Assembly: GCA_034408745.1 (NCBI GenBank)
Contig: JAWXCM010000439.1
Coordinates: 1-12,291 of the forward strand
Reading direction: 5' to 3'
From: JAWXCM01 sp034408745
GTDB lineage: Bacteria; Acidobacteriota; Terriglobia; Bryobacterales; Bryobacteraceae
Length of the DNA: 12,291 nucleotides
Both the position numbers and the translations under genes were made by a program. Of the stretch, positions 1-7,311 are shown in pieces; the stretch's first letter is position 1; each line of letters begins with the position of its first letter. The notes below the pieces were generated by a model. The model was not told where the DNA came from, made no database searches, and was given only the letters and a program-made list of their open reading frames with translations.

Positions 1-71
1 GCCTTGTCCGGTTCTCTGACCCGCTCCTCAACCCCGTTGCCGGAGTCCTTTCACATCTCCCGCTCACTGCC
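1..71. other. Unassigned edge sequence beyond the IS91 remnant
   Basis: Nothing recognisable was found in these bases. They lie downstream of the transposase stop and may still belong to the element's terminal region, but no terminal consensus could be identified. Confidence 0.3.
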
Positions 72-566
72 TCACGGCCATGTCGCCGCAGTCCTCGGCG
101 AGCGGCCGTGTGGCGTGAATCCGGTGAAGCGCGGTCTGAGATGCCGTAGGACAGCCCCGCGGTTCGAACTGGAGGTCGATGCCGGGAGGCGGAGAGACAC
201 CTCTGGTGTCGGAAGCCGAAGCGCATCGTGGCGGGCCAGGTTGGGCGCGTACCGGATCATGAGGTGTCGCTCTGAAACCGTTGTGGACTCAAATCGCAGA
301 AAGCGCGAGACGATCCGCATGGGTCCGTGCCCGCAATCGGGACACCGAAACGCGGCCACCTCCGAATCCGTGGTGAACCGGGCGGTCTCCTCCGTCGACA
401 GCAGCACCGTATCGGCCATGATCAGAGCACGGCACAGCGGCAGCAGGCGACCTTTGTTGCGGGAGGCAAGCACCCCGTAATGGCGGATCCGTGCAAACCC
501 GGGCGGAAGTGTGTGCAGCAGGAACCGGCCGATAAACTTGGCGCCCGGGAGATGGTCGGAGTGTGT
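72..566 (-). pseudogene. IS91-family transposase, C-terminal remnant
   Basis: The minus-strand reading frame carries the characteristic C-terminal part of IS91-type Y2 transposases, which mobilise DNA by a rolling-circle mechanism. Visible signatures are the block KFIGRFLLHTLPPGFARIRH followed by YGVLASR, and then a Cys-x2-Cys zinc-ribbon-like motif (RCPDCGHG). These correspond to the family's EFIRRFLLHVLP...GFxRIRHYGLLA and C-terminal CPxCG segments. The catalytic part (the HxH-type motif and both tyrosines), normally some 200-300 residues upstream, is absent: recognisable homology begins near position 551-566, just before the vapB start at 579. The ORF can formally open at 587, but that ATG lies inside vapB, so it is not a genuine start. 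The tail after the Cys motif is low-similarity and proline/arginine-rich. The fragment cannot be active. Family assignment is from motif recognition alone. Confidence 0.8.
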
Positions 567-583
567 TAGCATGCTCATATGAG
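566..583. promoter_or_regulatory. Candidate vapBC operator: two overlapping palindromes at the vapB start
   Basis: Two perfect palindromes sit next to each other: AGCATGCT at 568-575 and CTCATATGAG at 574-583. They overlap by two bases, and the second contains the vapB start codon (579-581). VapB-type ribbon-helix-helix antitoxins usually repress their own operon by binding short palindromes near the promoter and start, so this is a plausible autoregulatory operator. The palindromes are seen in the sequence. The binding role is inferred. Confidence 0.45.
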
Positions 584-812
584 CCATCGACTCCAGGTTT
601 TGATTCCTCCCGAACTTGACGCGAAGCTCGAAAAGGCGGCTGCGCGCAGTAGCATGTCGAAGGGTGCCTGGGTGCGGACGGCACTAGAGGCGGCATTGGA
701 TCGATCGGGGCAACTCGCCGGAGAGGACTCCGTCGCACGCCTGGCTGCGCTGGATGCTCCGACCTCAGATATCGACCAAATGCTGTCAGAGATTGAGGCT
801 GGTCGCGTTTGA
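579..812 (+). CDS. Ribbon-helix-helix antitoxin, VapB-like
   Basis: This 77-residue protein has the layout of a ribbon-helix-helix (CopG/Arc-type) antitoxin. A short beta strand (LQVLIPPEL, residues 5-13) is followed by two helices (about 14-24 and 28-40) with the typical turn SMSKGAWVR, and then an acidic C-terminal arm (DIDQMLSEIEAG, about 64-75) of the kind that wraps around the toxin. It should dimerise, bind the operator and neutralise the downstream PIN toxin. The ATG at 579 is preceded by only a weak purine stretch. Its stop overlaps the toxin start by four bases (TTGA), so the two are translationally coupled. The gene abuts a truncated IS91 transposase on the opposite strand. The RHH fold and pairing are well supported; the gene name is a family-level inference. 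Confidence 0.85.
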   Translation: MSHRLQVLIPPELDAKLEKAAARSSMSKGAWVRTALEAALDRSGQLAGEDSVARLAALDAPTSDIDQMLSEIEAGRV

Positions 813-1213
813 AGATCTTTATCGACTCCAATATCCCGATGTACGTCGCCGGGGCGGATCATCCGCACAAGGCGTCAGCCCGTCGATTTCTCGACCAGGT
901 CCGCTCCGGAAAAATTGCTGCATGTACCAGTACCGAGGTTCTTCAGGAGATCCTGTATCGGTATTCCTCGCTTGGCCGACGGGACCTGGCGCGCGACGTT
1001 TACGACCTGTTTGCCGGCATCTGTCCGGTTGTCCTGGGCGTAACGCTCGCCGACACCGACCGGGCTCGCGACCTTCTCTGCGCTCACGCGGCTATATCCA
1101 GCCGGGACGCGGTACACGCCGCAGTGATGTTAAACCACCGCCTGGAGAGAATTGCCACCTTCGACGCCGGTTTCGACAGCATACCCGGCATCAAGCGCGT
1201 TCGCCTGACGTAG
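809..1213 (+). CDS. PIN-domain ribonuclease toxin, VapC-like
   Basis: This 134-residue PIN-domain protein is of typical VapC length. The acidic, metal-binding active-site residues are all present: D6 in FIDSN, E43 in TSTEVLQE, D100 in SSRDAVHAA and D119 in ATFDAGFD. VapC toxins are Mg2+/Mn2+-dependent endoribonucleases that often cleave initiator tRNA or 23S rRNA; the target here cannot be read from sequence. The start is TTG at 809, overlapping the antitoxin stop by four bases. No other in-frame start preserves the N-terminal strand with D6, and a GAGG at about 795-798 could serve as the ribosome binding site. With the upstream RHH protein it forms a complete, apparently intact type II toxin-antitoxin operon. 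No terminator is obvious downstream. Confidence 0.9.
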   Translation: MKIFIDSNIPMYVAGADHPHKASARRFLDQVRSGKIAACTSTEVLQEILYRYSSLGRRDLARDVYDLFAGICPVVLGVTLADTDRARDLLCAHAAISSRDAVHAAVMLNHRLERIATFDAGFDSIPGIKRVRLT

Positions 1214-1428
1214 TTGCCTCGCCGAAGAAGGACGCACCATGTCGACGTGCGGTTGACGCCAAACCAAACGAGGGAGCCGAGGTGATCGCGCTTGATCGCG
1301 TCGGCGGTCCGCACCATCGCTACACCTGGCGCCGAGCCGCGTGAACGGTGGCTATCTGAAGAAGCGTGGAGGATTCAGTCGCCGACCTCAATGCGGGGAA
1401 CCGTACCGGTGTGCGCGGAACGGACTGA
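1214..1428. other. Intergenic stretch between vapC and the IS3 fragment
   Basis: No coding region is supported. On the minus strand the part next to 1429 may be the degraded continuation of the IS3 transposase C-terminus beyond the TGA at 1429-1431, because the family normally extends about 40 residues past that point. No clear similarity could be traced in any frame. Confidence 0.4.
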
Positions 1429-1590
1429 TCAATGATGGAGCATTGACGGGGTCAGCATGCTGATTCCGGAGTGGCGGTGGCTCTCGTTGTACCAGAGGAT
1501 GAATTCTTTGATATGGGAGCAGGCGTCTTGAATGGAGACAAACCTGTCGGGGAAGGCAGGCCGGTACTTGAGAGTCGATCCGCAGTACGC
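1429..1590 (-). pseudogene. IS3-family transposase (OrfB, rve domain), C-terminal fragment
   Basis: About 50 codons on the minus strand match the end of an IS3-family DDE integrase: TLKYRPAFPDRF, then FILWYNESHRHSGI, then LTPSMLHH. These are the family's LKYRPxFPxRF and WYNxxHRHSGI..LTPA signatures. The glutamate of the DDE triad lies just upstream in intact proteins and cannot be placed here; the sequence before TLKYRP loses similarity at about position 1590. A TGA stop at 1429-1431 follows HH directly, where intact members continue with roughly 40 more residues. The frame stays open upstream to 1854, but residues encoded by 1600-1854 do not resemble transposase. This is a relic broken at both ends, with no visible inverted repeats. 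Confidence 0.75.
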
Positions 1591-2026
1591 GTGTGACGAA
1601 TCCCTGTTGATTCCCGTGCTGAGGTCGGCTGACGGATCCCGCCGGTAACCGGGTCCTGAATCAGAATTGTTGCTCTCGCGTAATCGACGAACGGCTTTTC
1701 TCCCGGCCCGCAGCGCCGTCAGCGTGGCTGCGTCGGCCGCGTGGACGAGATTCCAGTGTAGGGCGTGCAGGTAGGCAGAAAAGACGTGGGGAGCGTCAAA
1801 GCTCTGGGAACGCGAGGCGGACGCTCGGACGTTCACCCCTGGCATCGTCTTCAAGACAGGACAGACTGACTAAGGTCTTCTCCCAGGAGGGCTCAAGGTG
1901 CGTATTCCGGGCCATGCCGATCCACGTTCCGGGGTGATGGTGATCAGGCGCCGGCGTCGCCGCAGGGTCGCAAATCGCGTCAGAAACGGCGTTGCCGGCT
2001 CGACGCGCCGAGTTACACTCGTCTGC
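1591..2026. other. Scrambled non-coding stretch, possibly mobile-element debris
   Basis: No convincing gene is seen over about 430 bases. The minus-strand frame from 1854 to 1600 is open but composed of unfamiliar Ala/Arg/Ser-rich sequence. At about 1907-1950 there is a GATCCACGTTCCGG-type string followed by GTGATGGTGATC. This resembles the short GTTCCG/GTGATCGCGATC repeats found near the ends of some IS21-family elements, though the similarity is recalled and weak. The surroundings, with an IS3 fragment on one side and an IS91 fragment further left, make accumulated transposon debris the simplest reading. Confidence 0.35.
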
Positions 2027-2281
2027 TCAGGGTTTGGGGTTCTTTGCACGAGACCTGGGAGCAGCCACAGTCGTCTCGACCACTGCCGGAAACTGCTGTG
2101 CGAGCCGTTGTTCGACAGACTCCCGTTTGGTTGCGGCGACGACTCTCAGCCATGCGGTGGCACCAGTACTTTGATCGTACTCAGCCATGACAAAGCCGTC
2201 CTGATTTACCACGGTGACGGCACCTGGTCTGCCACTGTATAAGCGGTACGTGTCGTTGTTTTCGTGCTGTGCGTTCGCCAT
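2027..2281 (-). CDS. Small conserved-looking hypothetical protein (84 aa)
   Basis: The product is not recognised as a named family. The 84-residue product looks like a genuine soluble protein. It has a polar N-terminus, an alternating hydrophobic core (YRLYSGRPGAVTVVNQDGFV, then MAEYD and TAWLRVV) suggesting two or three beta strands, a helix rich in charge (KRESVEQRLAQQFPAV) and a basic, proline-containing tail. Residue composition is balanced, unlike the Arg/Ser/Pro-rich shadow frames around it. There are no Cys residues, no membrane segment and no signal peptide. The ATG at 2281 has no clear Shine-Dalgarno sequence, which lowers confidence. It is transcribed away from the sensor kinase, whose preferred start at 2479 leaves a shared 197-bp upstream region. 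Confidence 0.55.
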   Translation of the reverse strand: MANAQHENNDTYRLYSGRPGAVTVVNQDGFVMAEYDQSTGATAWLRVVAATKRESVEQRLAQQFPAVVETTVAAPRSRAKNPKP

Positions 2282-2478
2282 CAGTGAGTAAGACGTGCTC
2301 AGTGCCTGCGGGGTTGCTCAAGGGGGCTGAGCTGCCGCGCGAGACGCGGGCTACGCTCCGAGAGCGCCCTTGCACGTTAGTAGTCGCCCAATCTGATTCA
2401 GCGAAGTTTTCAGGTCGAAGCCTCTGGAGCGCAAGCCTGCCGAGATTGAGATATGCTCTATTTTGGCGATATTCACCC
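2282..2478. promoter_or_regulatory. Shared upstream region of the 84-aa protein and the sensor kinase
   Basis: This 197-bp gap lies between two divergent starts and must hold both promoters if both genes are real. A TATGCT at 2452-2457 could be a -10 element for the kinase, but no matching -35 is evident. The plus-strand frame is open through this stretch from a GTG at 2269; its translation has no PAS-like features, so I treat it as non-coding. Confidence 0.35.
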
Positions 2479-5400
2479 ATGAATGACGATGCTGCGACTC
2501 GCAGATCGTGGGAACAACCGGCGGCACTCTTCGAGACCTGGCCGGATGCGATGGCCGTCGCCGCGCTCCCGGATTTGGGTTGGCTTCGCACGAACGGGAC
2601 TTTTCACCGTTTGCTCGGTTGGCCGATTGACACCCTGCTCTCGATGAGTCTGCGCGACATGGCGCATCCGCAGGACGTCGCGGAGGCAGATGTAGTAATT
2701 GACCGACTCCTGCGCAATGAGGCTCTCGACAGATGGCCGCTTCGTCTGCGGTGCGCCGACGGGCAGTACCTGACTGTTGTCCTGCAGGCGACGCCGTCGA
2801 TCGACGAAGGAGTTGTGTATCTGGTGGGACTCCGGGGGCACGCGGCGGTCGCCCACGAGTCACAGACCACCATTGATGCACTGTCCCTTGCCAAAGAGGC
2901 TTCCAGTCTGGGTGTGCATGACTACGACCTCGTCAGCGGCTTTATTTCCTGGGACGAACGCGTTCGGGAACTCTGGGGGGTCGCACCAGATCAAGGGGTA
3001 GATTATGAGACGTTCCTGTTGGGCGTGCACGAGGAGGACCGAGCGGCTACCGAACAGGCGGTAAACCGGGCGCTGCATCCGGCAGGAGACGGCCGTTACC
3101 GGGCAGAGTACCGGGTGGTACACCGGGTGAACGGCGACATCCGCTGGATTTCTGCAACAGGCCAGGTGCAGTTCGATGAAGGCAAGCCCGTGCGACTTAC
3201 GGGCATAGTGGAAGACCTTACCGAGCGCAAACTGGCGGAGTCGCGGTTGCGCGCGAGCGAGCGACAGTTTCGATACACATTCGAGAACGCCGCAGTAGGC
3301 ATCGCGCACGTGGCGTTGAACGGCCACTGGCTCCGCCTCAATCAGCGTGTTTGCGACATAACCGGGTACAGCCGGGAAGAACTGCTGCAACTTACCTCCG
3401 ATGACATCACGCATCCCGAAGACCGGATGCCGGACTGGGAGAATGCGAAGCGGCTGCTGGCCGGACACATCGGCCATTACACGATGGAAAAGCGGTGTAT
3501 CCGCAAGGATGGGCGTGCCGTCTGGATTCAGAAGACAGTCGGGCTGCAGCGCGACGAGGACGGCACGCCGGAACATTTCATCTCCGTTATCGAAGACATC
3601 AGTGCGCAAAAGCAGGCGGAGGTACACCGAGAGCAGCTGATGGCGGAGTTGCGTGATGCGCAGGAGCGGCTTCGTGCCGTAATGGATCAGATGCCGTCGG
3701 GTTTGTTTGTCGTCAAGGCTCCGGACGGCCGTATCGAGGTGTCCAACAGGGAAGCCGAACGACTCCTGGGCCATCCTGCGATTCCGAGCGAGGAAGTGCA
3801 GGGGTACGCCGGGTACGGAGGTGTTCATGAAGACGGGAGCCGTTATCTGCCCGAGGAGTATCCGATCGCGCGGGCTCTGCTGAACGGCGAAGTGATCTCG
3901 CAGGAGTATCTGCTGTACCGGCGGGGTGACGGGGAACTCGTTCACTTGTCCGTAAATGCGGTACCGGTGCAGCACAAGGGTGTTATCACAGGGGCGGTCT
4001 GCACGTTCAACGACATCACGCGTCAAATGCAACTCGAGCATGAGTTGCGCGCAGCCAATGAGAGACTGGCGGTTGCTCTGGAGGCGAACCGTCTCGGCAC
4101 GTGGGCATGGGATATCGAGTCCGGATGTATCCTCTGGGGCGGGTATCACAGCCCCCTTTTCGGTCTCGACGAAGGTGAGTTCGAAGGCACGTTCGAGCAC
4201 TTCCTGGCGTGCCTTCATCCAGACGACCGAGAGTACGTTCGGCACGAAATTGCGGGCTGCATGGCGGAACGGAAGGCGGAATACTGTCAGGATTACCGCA
4301 CCGTTTGGCCGGACGGCACGGTCCGCTGGCTGGAAGGGCGAGCACGCTTCTACTACACTCCGGAAGGCAAGCCGGAGCGCATGATCGGCGTCGTTCAGGA
4401 TGTTACGGACCGCAAGGAGACCGAGAGTGCGCTCGACACCGCACAGCGACGGCTGCGGCTGGCCCTGGACGCGGCGCGGGCGGGTACATTCGACATCAGC
4501 CTGGATCCTGATGTGCCACCCACCGTCACTGATGGAACCAAGCGGCTATTTGGGTTTGCGCGGGAAGAGCAGCCGCAAGTGGAGGACTATTTCAGCCGGG
4601 TTCATCCGGAAGACCGGCCGGGGGTGGAGCGCGCGATCGAGAAAACGGCCGGAACTCGCGAGGGTCACTATTTGGAGTATCGGATCGTTCGTGCTGACGG
4701 AGGGCAATGCTGGGTTGCATCTCGTGCGGAGGCGGTGGCGGACGAGCCGGGCGCCAGATACCCACGCCTGGTCGGCGCGTTGATCGACATCACGGAACGA
4801 AAACTCGCCGAAGCGGCACTTCGGGAAAGTGAAGCGCGATTCCGGATTGCGCTTCACGCGGGCAGCTACGGTGTCTGGCAGTGGGACCCGGCGTCGGGCT
4901 CCATCGATGTGGATGAGACGGTTCGGGAGCTGTTCGCGCTCAAACTGACGCCAGCGCCGATTACAGTTCAGGAAATACTCGAGACGGTGCATCCGGACGA
5001 CCGTGAACGAGTGCAGGCCGCCCTGCGCCGCGGTCTCGAGCCAGGTGGCGCGTACAACGCGGAGTTTCGGGTGGTGTTGCCGGACGGCGCGGAGCGCTGG
5101 TTGGCGGGATTCGGAGAAGTACTACGAGATGCGGCTGGCAATCCGACGCGAATGGTAGGGATCACTCGCGACATTTCCGAGCGAAAGCAGGCCGAGCATT
5201 CGCTGAGGCGGCGCGAACTGGAACTGGCCGTGGAACGGGACCGTCTGTCCAAGGTATTCGAACAGGCTCCCGCCTTCATTGCGGTGCTACGTGGGCCGGA
5301 GCTGATTTTCGAACTGGCGAACAGCGCCTATTACCGGGTGATTGGCCATCGCGAGATCATCGGGAAAGCGCTGAACGAGGCTCTGCCGGAGTTGGAGAGT

Positions 5401-6705
5401 CAGGGCTTCGACAAACTTCTTCAGAATGTAATACGGACGGGCGAGCCCTTCGTGGGCACAGGCTTGCCTGCCTATGTTCAGATGACGCCGGGAGAGGCAG
5501 CCGCGCTGCGCTTCTTCGACCTGGTGTACACCGCGATGACCGAGGCGGACGGCACTCGGTCGGGCGTGGTGGCCATCGGCTCTGACGTAACGGAGCGGAT
5601 GAACGCCGAAGAAGCGAGGCGGGTACTGCAGGAGCAGGTTGCGCGCAATGCGACCGAATTCCGGCAAATCGCCGATTCGCTGCCGCAACTCGTGTGGGTT
5701 ACGCGCTCTGACGGGTACGTGGAGTGGTTCAACCGGCGCTGGTACGAGTACACAGGCACGACCTTCGAACAGTGCGAGGGGGAACGGTGGGCCGTGTTCG
5801 TGCATCCGGACGATGTGGCGGAGGTGCAGCGCTGCTGGGCCCACAGCCTGCAAAGGGGTGAGCGGTACAGTGTGGAGTACCGGTTCCGCCGTCACGACGG
5901 CGCGTGCCGCTGGTTTTTGGCGCAGGCGGAGCCAATTCGCGATGAGTACGGGTCTGTTCTGCGTTGGTTTGGCACATCTACCGATATTCAGGACCAGAAA
6001 GATACGGAAGACACGCTTCGAGCTTCCAATGAAGCTTTGGAGCGGTTTGCCTATAGTGCCGGGCACGACCTGCAGGAACCTCTGCGGGGGATCACAGCAT
6101 TTGCGCAATTGCTGTCGCGGCGGTATGGCGACAAACTGGAAGGCGACGCGGTGCAGTACGTGCAGCACATCACCGGTTCCGCGGAACGGATGTCGAGACT
6201 GATCGAGAGTCTGCTGGTTTACGCGCGTTCGGCGAGTTCCGGAGCGCTTCCCGTGCAGCCGGTGGATGCAAACGCGGCGCTTTCGACAGCGACCGAGAAC
6301 CTCCGGACTCGCATCGAGGAAACGGGGGCGGTCGTCATGCGCGACGCATTGCCGGCCGTGAACGCCGTGGAGAGCCTGCTGGTGCAGGTCTTTCAAAATC
6401 TGATCGGCAATTCGCTCAAATACCGGCGTCCGGAGGTCGTGCCGCGGGTGCATGTCACCTGGGATCGACAAAGCGATTTCTACGTGTTTCACGTCCGCGA
6501 CAACGGTCAGGGCATATCCCCTGAACACCATGAGAAGGTGTTTCAGCTTTTCTCACGGCTGCACGGCCGAGAGACTTTGGGTAGCGGGATTGGCCTGGCG
6601 ACCGTGAAGCGGATCGTGGAACGGCATGGAGGGCGAGTCTGGCTGGAGAGTGAACCGGGTGTTGGCAGCACCTTCTCGTTCAGTCTTCCGTGTCACGTCT
6701 CATGA
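2479..6705 (+). CDS. Orphan cytoplasmic sensor histidine kinase with about nine PAS domains
   Basis: This 1408-residue protein is a chain of sensory PAS domains ending in a kinase core. PAS boundaries by eye are roughly 15-120, 134-247, 257-380, 395-519, 524-649, 652-779, 781-908, 909-1046 and 1047-1178. Most end in the PAC signature D(I/V/L)(T/S)ERK and contain the HP(D/E)DR loop motif. The HisKA domain holds the phospho-acceptor H1196 in GHDLQEPLRG. The HATPase domain shows the N box (NLIGNSLKY, N1311), G1 (DNGQGIS, D1341), F box (VFQLFSRLHG) and G2 (GSGIGLATV, G1368-G1372). There is no signal peptide or transmembrane helix, so it should sense cytoplasmic cues. No receiver domain or response-regulator gene is in the window, so the partner is unknown. 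The ATG at 2479 is preferred because similarity starts there; an upstream GTG at 2269 would add 70 residues without domain character. No strong Shine-Dalgarno is visible. Confidence 0.95.
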   Translation: MNDDAATRRSWEQPAALFETWPDAMAVAALPDLGWLRTNGTFHRLLGWPIDTLLSMSLRDMAHPQDVAEADVVIDRLLRNEALDRWPLRLRCADGQYLTVVLQATPSIDEGVVYLVGLRGHAAVAHESQTTIDALSLAKEASSLGVHDYDLVSGFISWDERVRELWGVAPDQGVDYETFLLGVHEEDRAATEQAVNRALHPAGDGRYRAEYRVVHRVNGDIRWISATGQVQFDEGKPVRLTGIVEDLTERKLAESRLRASERQFRYTFENAAVGIAHVALNGHWLRLNQRVCDITGYSREELLQLTSDDITHPEDRMPDWENAKRLLAGHIGHYTMEKRCIRKDGRAVWIQKTVGLQRDEDGTPEHFISVIEDISAQKQAEVHREQLMAELRDAQERLRAVMDQMPSGLFVVKAPDGRIEVSNREAERLLGHPAIPSEEVQGYAGYGGVHEDGSRYLPEEYPIARALLNGEVISQEYLLYRRGDGELVHLSVNAVPVQHKGVITGAVCTFNDITRQMQLEHELRAANERLAVALEANRLGTWAWDIESGCILWGGYHSPLFGLDEGEFEGTFEHFLACLHPDDREYVRHEIAGCMAERKAEYCQDYRTVWPDGTVRWLEGRARFYYTPEGKPERMIGVVQDVTDRKETESALDTAQRRLRLALDAARAGTFDISLDPDVPPTVTDGTKRLFGFAREEQPQVEDYFSRVHPEDRPGVERAIEKTAGTREGHYLEYRIVRADGGQCWVASRAEAVADEPGARYPRLVGALIDITERKLAEAALRESEARFRIALHAGSYGVWQWDPASGSIDVDETVRELFALKLTPAPITVQEILETVHPDDRERVQAALRRGLEPGGAYNAEFRVVLPDGAERWLAGFGEVLRDAAGNPTRMVGITRDISERKQAEHSLRRRELELAVERDRLSKVFEQAPAFIAVLRGPELIFELANSAYYRVIGHREIIGKALNEALPELESQGFDKLLQNVIRTGEPFVGTGLPAYVQMTPGEAAALRFFDLVYTAMTEADGTRSGVVAIGSDVTERMNAEEARRVLQEQVARNATEFRQIADSLPQLVWVTRSDGYVEWFNRRWYEYTGTTFEQCEGERWAVFVHPDDVAEVQRCWAHSLQRGERYSVEYRFRRHDGACRWFLAQAEPIRDEYGSVLRWFGTSTDIQDQKDTEDTLRASNEALERFAYSAGHDLQEPLRGITAFAQLLSRRYGDKLEGDAVQYVQHITGSAERMSRLIESLLVYARSASSGALPVQPVDANAALSTATENLRTRIEETGAVVMRDALPAVNAVESLLVQVFQNLIGNSLKYRRPEVVPRVHVTWDRQSDFYVFHVRDNGQGISPEHHEKVFQLFSRLHGRETLGSGIGLATVKRIVERHGGRVWLESEPGVGSTFSFSLPCHVS

Positions 6706-7026
6706 CGGAGGTCATCTGAGAAATCGCTGCAAACGCGCATAGCTAACTCGAGCTCCAGCGGACCGCTCGCCCAGCGTTGAACTCGCAGCCGTCTTCCAAA
6801 TGATTTCGGACGAGTACGCGCACCAAATCAGATGCGCCGGCCGACACCACCGATATCGTTCCTGCCTGTTGCCCGGGCAGAGGACTTTCGGCGCGTAGTA
6901 GCAGCAAAGCTCGGATTTCGAAGGACCCGACAAACGGGCAGCCGCGAACGCCTGGTTCGGCCTGAGAACCGCCATGCGGACAGCGGCCCGCCGCCCTGGC
7001 TGCCACTCTGCGCTACCGTGGTTGGG
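6706..7026. other. Non-coding gap between the kinase and the brnT-like pseudogene
   Basis: About 320 bases without a supported gene. Several frames are open on both strands, but their translations are Arg/Ser/Pro-rich and match nothing I recognise. No hairpin followed by a T-run is obvious after the kinase stop. Confidence 0.5.
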
Positions 7027-7311
7027 GTGACATTCGAGTGAGATGCGCGCAAGGAAGCGGCGAATCTCAAGAAGCACAGAGTAGCTTTTGAGGATGCTGC
7101 GACTGTGTTCCTCAATCCGCCCGCAACCACCTGCCCCGATCCCGGCCATTCCCTGAACGAGCACCGGGAGATCACCATTGGCCATACAATGAAGGCGCAT
7201 CTGACTTTCGTTGCTCATTGCGAGCGCGGAGGAAGGATTCGGATAATTAGCGCTCGCCTGGCAACGGCGGCAGAGCAAAAACAGTATGAAGAAGAAATCA
7301 GTCGTGGCTGA
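7027..7311 (+). pseudogene. BrnT-family toxin pseudogene with an in-frame TGA
   Basis: BrnT toxins are small RelE-fold ribonucleases of type II toxin-antitoxin systems. Reading from the GTG at 7027 gives VTFE, a stop, then DARKEAANLKKHRVAFEDAA, TVFLNPPATTCPDPGHS, EHREITIGHT, a hydrophobic strand, ERGGRIRIISARLATAAE and QKQYEEE. This follows the family pattern FEWDxxKAxxNxxKHxVxFEDA...DREIxIGxS...RIRIISARxATxxERxxYEE from end to end. The TGA at 7039-7041 stands exactly where the family has a conserved Trp (TGG), a one-base change. The rest of the frame is intact to the TGA at 7309-7311, suggesting recent inactivation. Reinitiation at the GTG at 7105 would drop the N-terminal helix. It overlaps the downstream antitoxin-like gene. 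Family identity is strong; inactivity is inferred. Confidence 0.8.

Noticed and set aside
1340..1430. Possible group II intron 3' end, suggested by the GC-rich hairpin-like text after 1340
   Set aside because: No domain V consensus (GAGC...GTAC-type stem) could be laid out, and no reverse transcriptase is nearby.
2269..2478. N-terminal 70-codon extension of the kinase from a GTG
   Set aside because: The added residues are not PAS-like, and they cover the upstream region of the divergent gene. The ATG at 2479 begins the recognisable protein.
2860..4245. A 461-codon minus-strand open frame inside the sensor kinase gene
   Set aside because: It lies fully antisense to well-defined PAS domains. 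Its translation has no domain features and reflects the codon bias of the plus-strand gene.
5287..6531. A 414-codon minus-strand open frame opposite the kinase C-terminal half
   Set aside because: It is antisense to PAS8-PAS9, HisKA and HATPase, whose motifs are intact on the plus strand. The minus-strand product is His/Arg-rich and unrecognisable.
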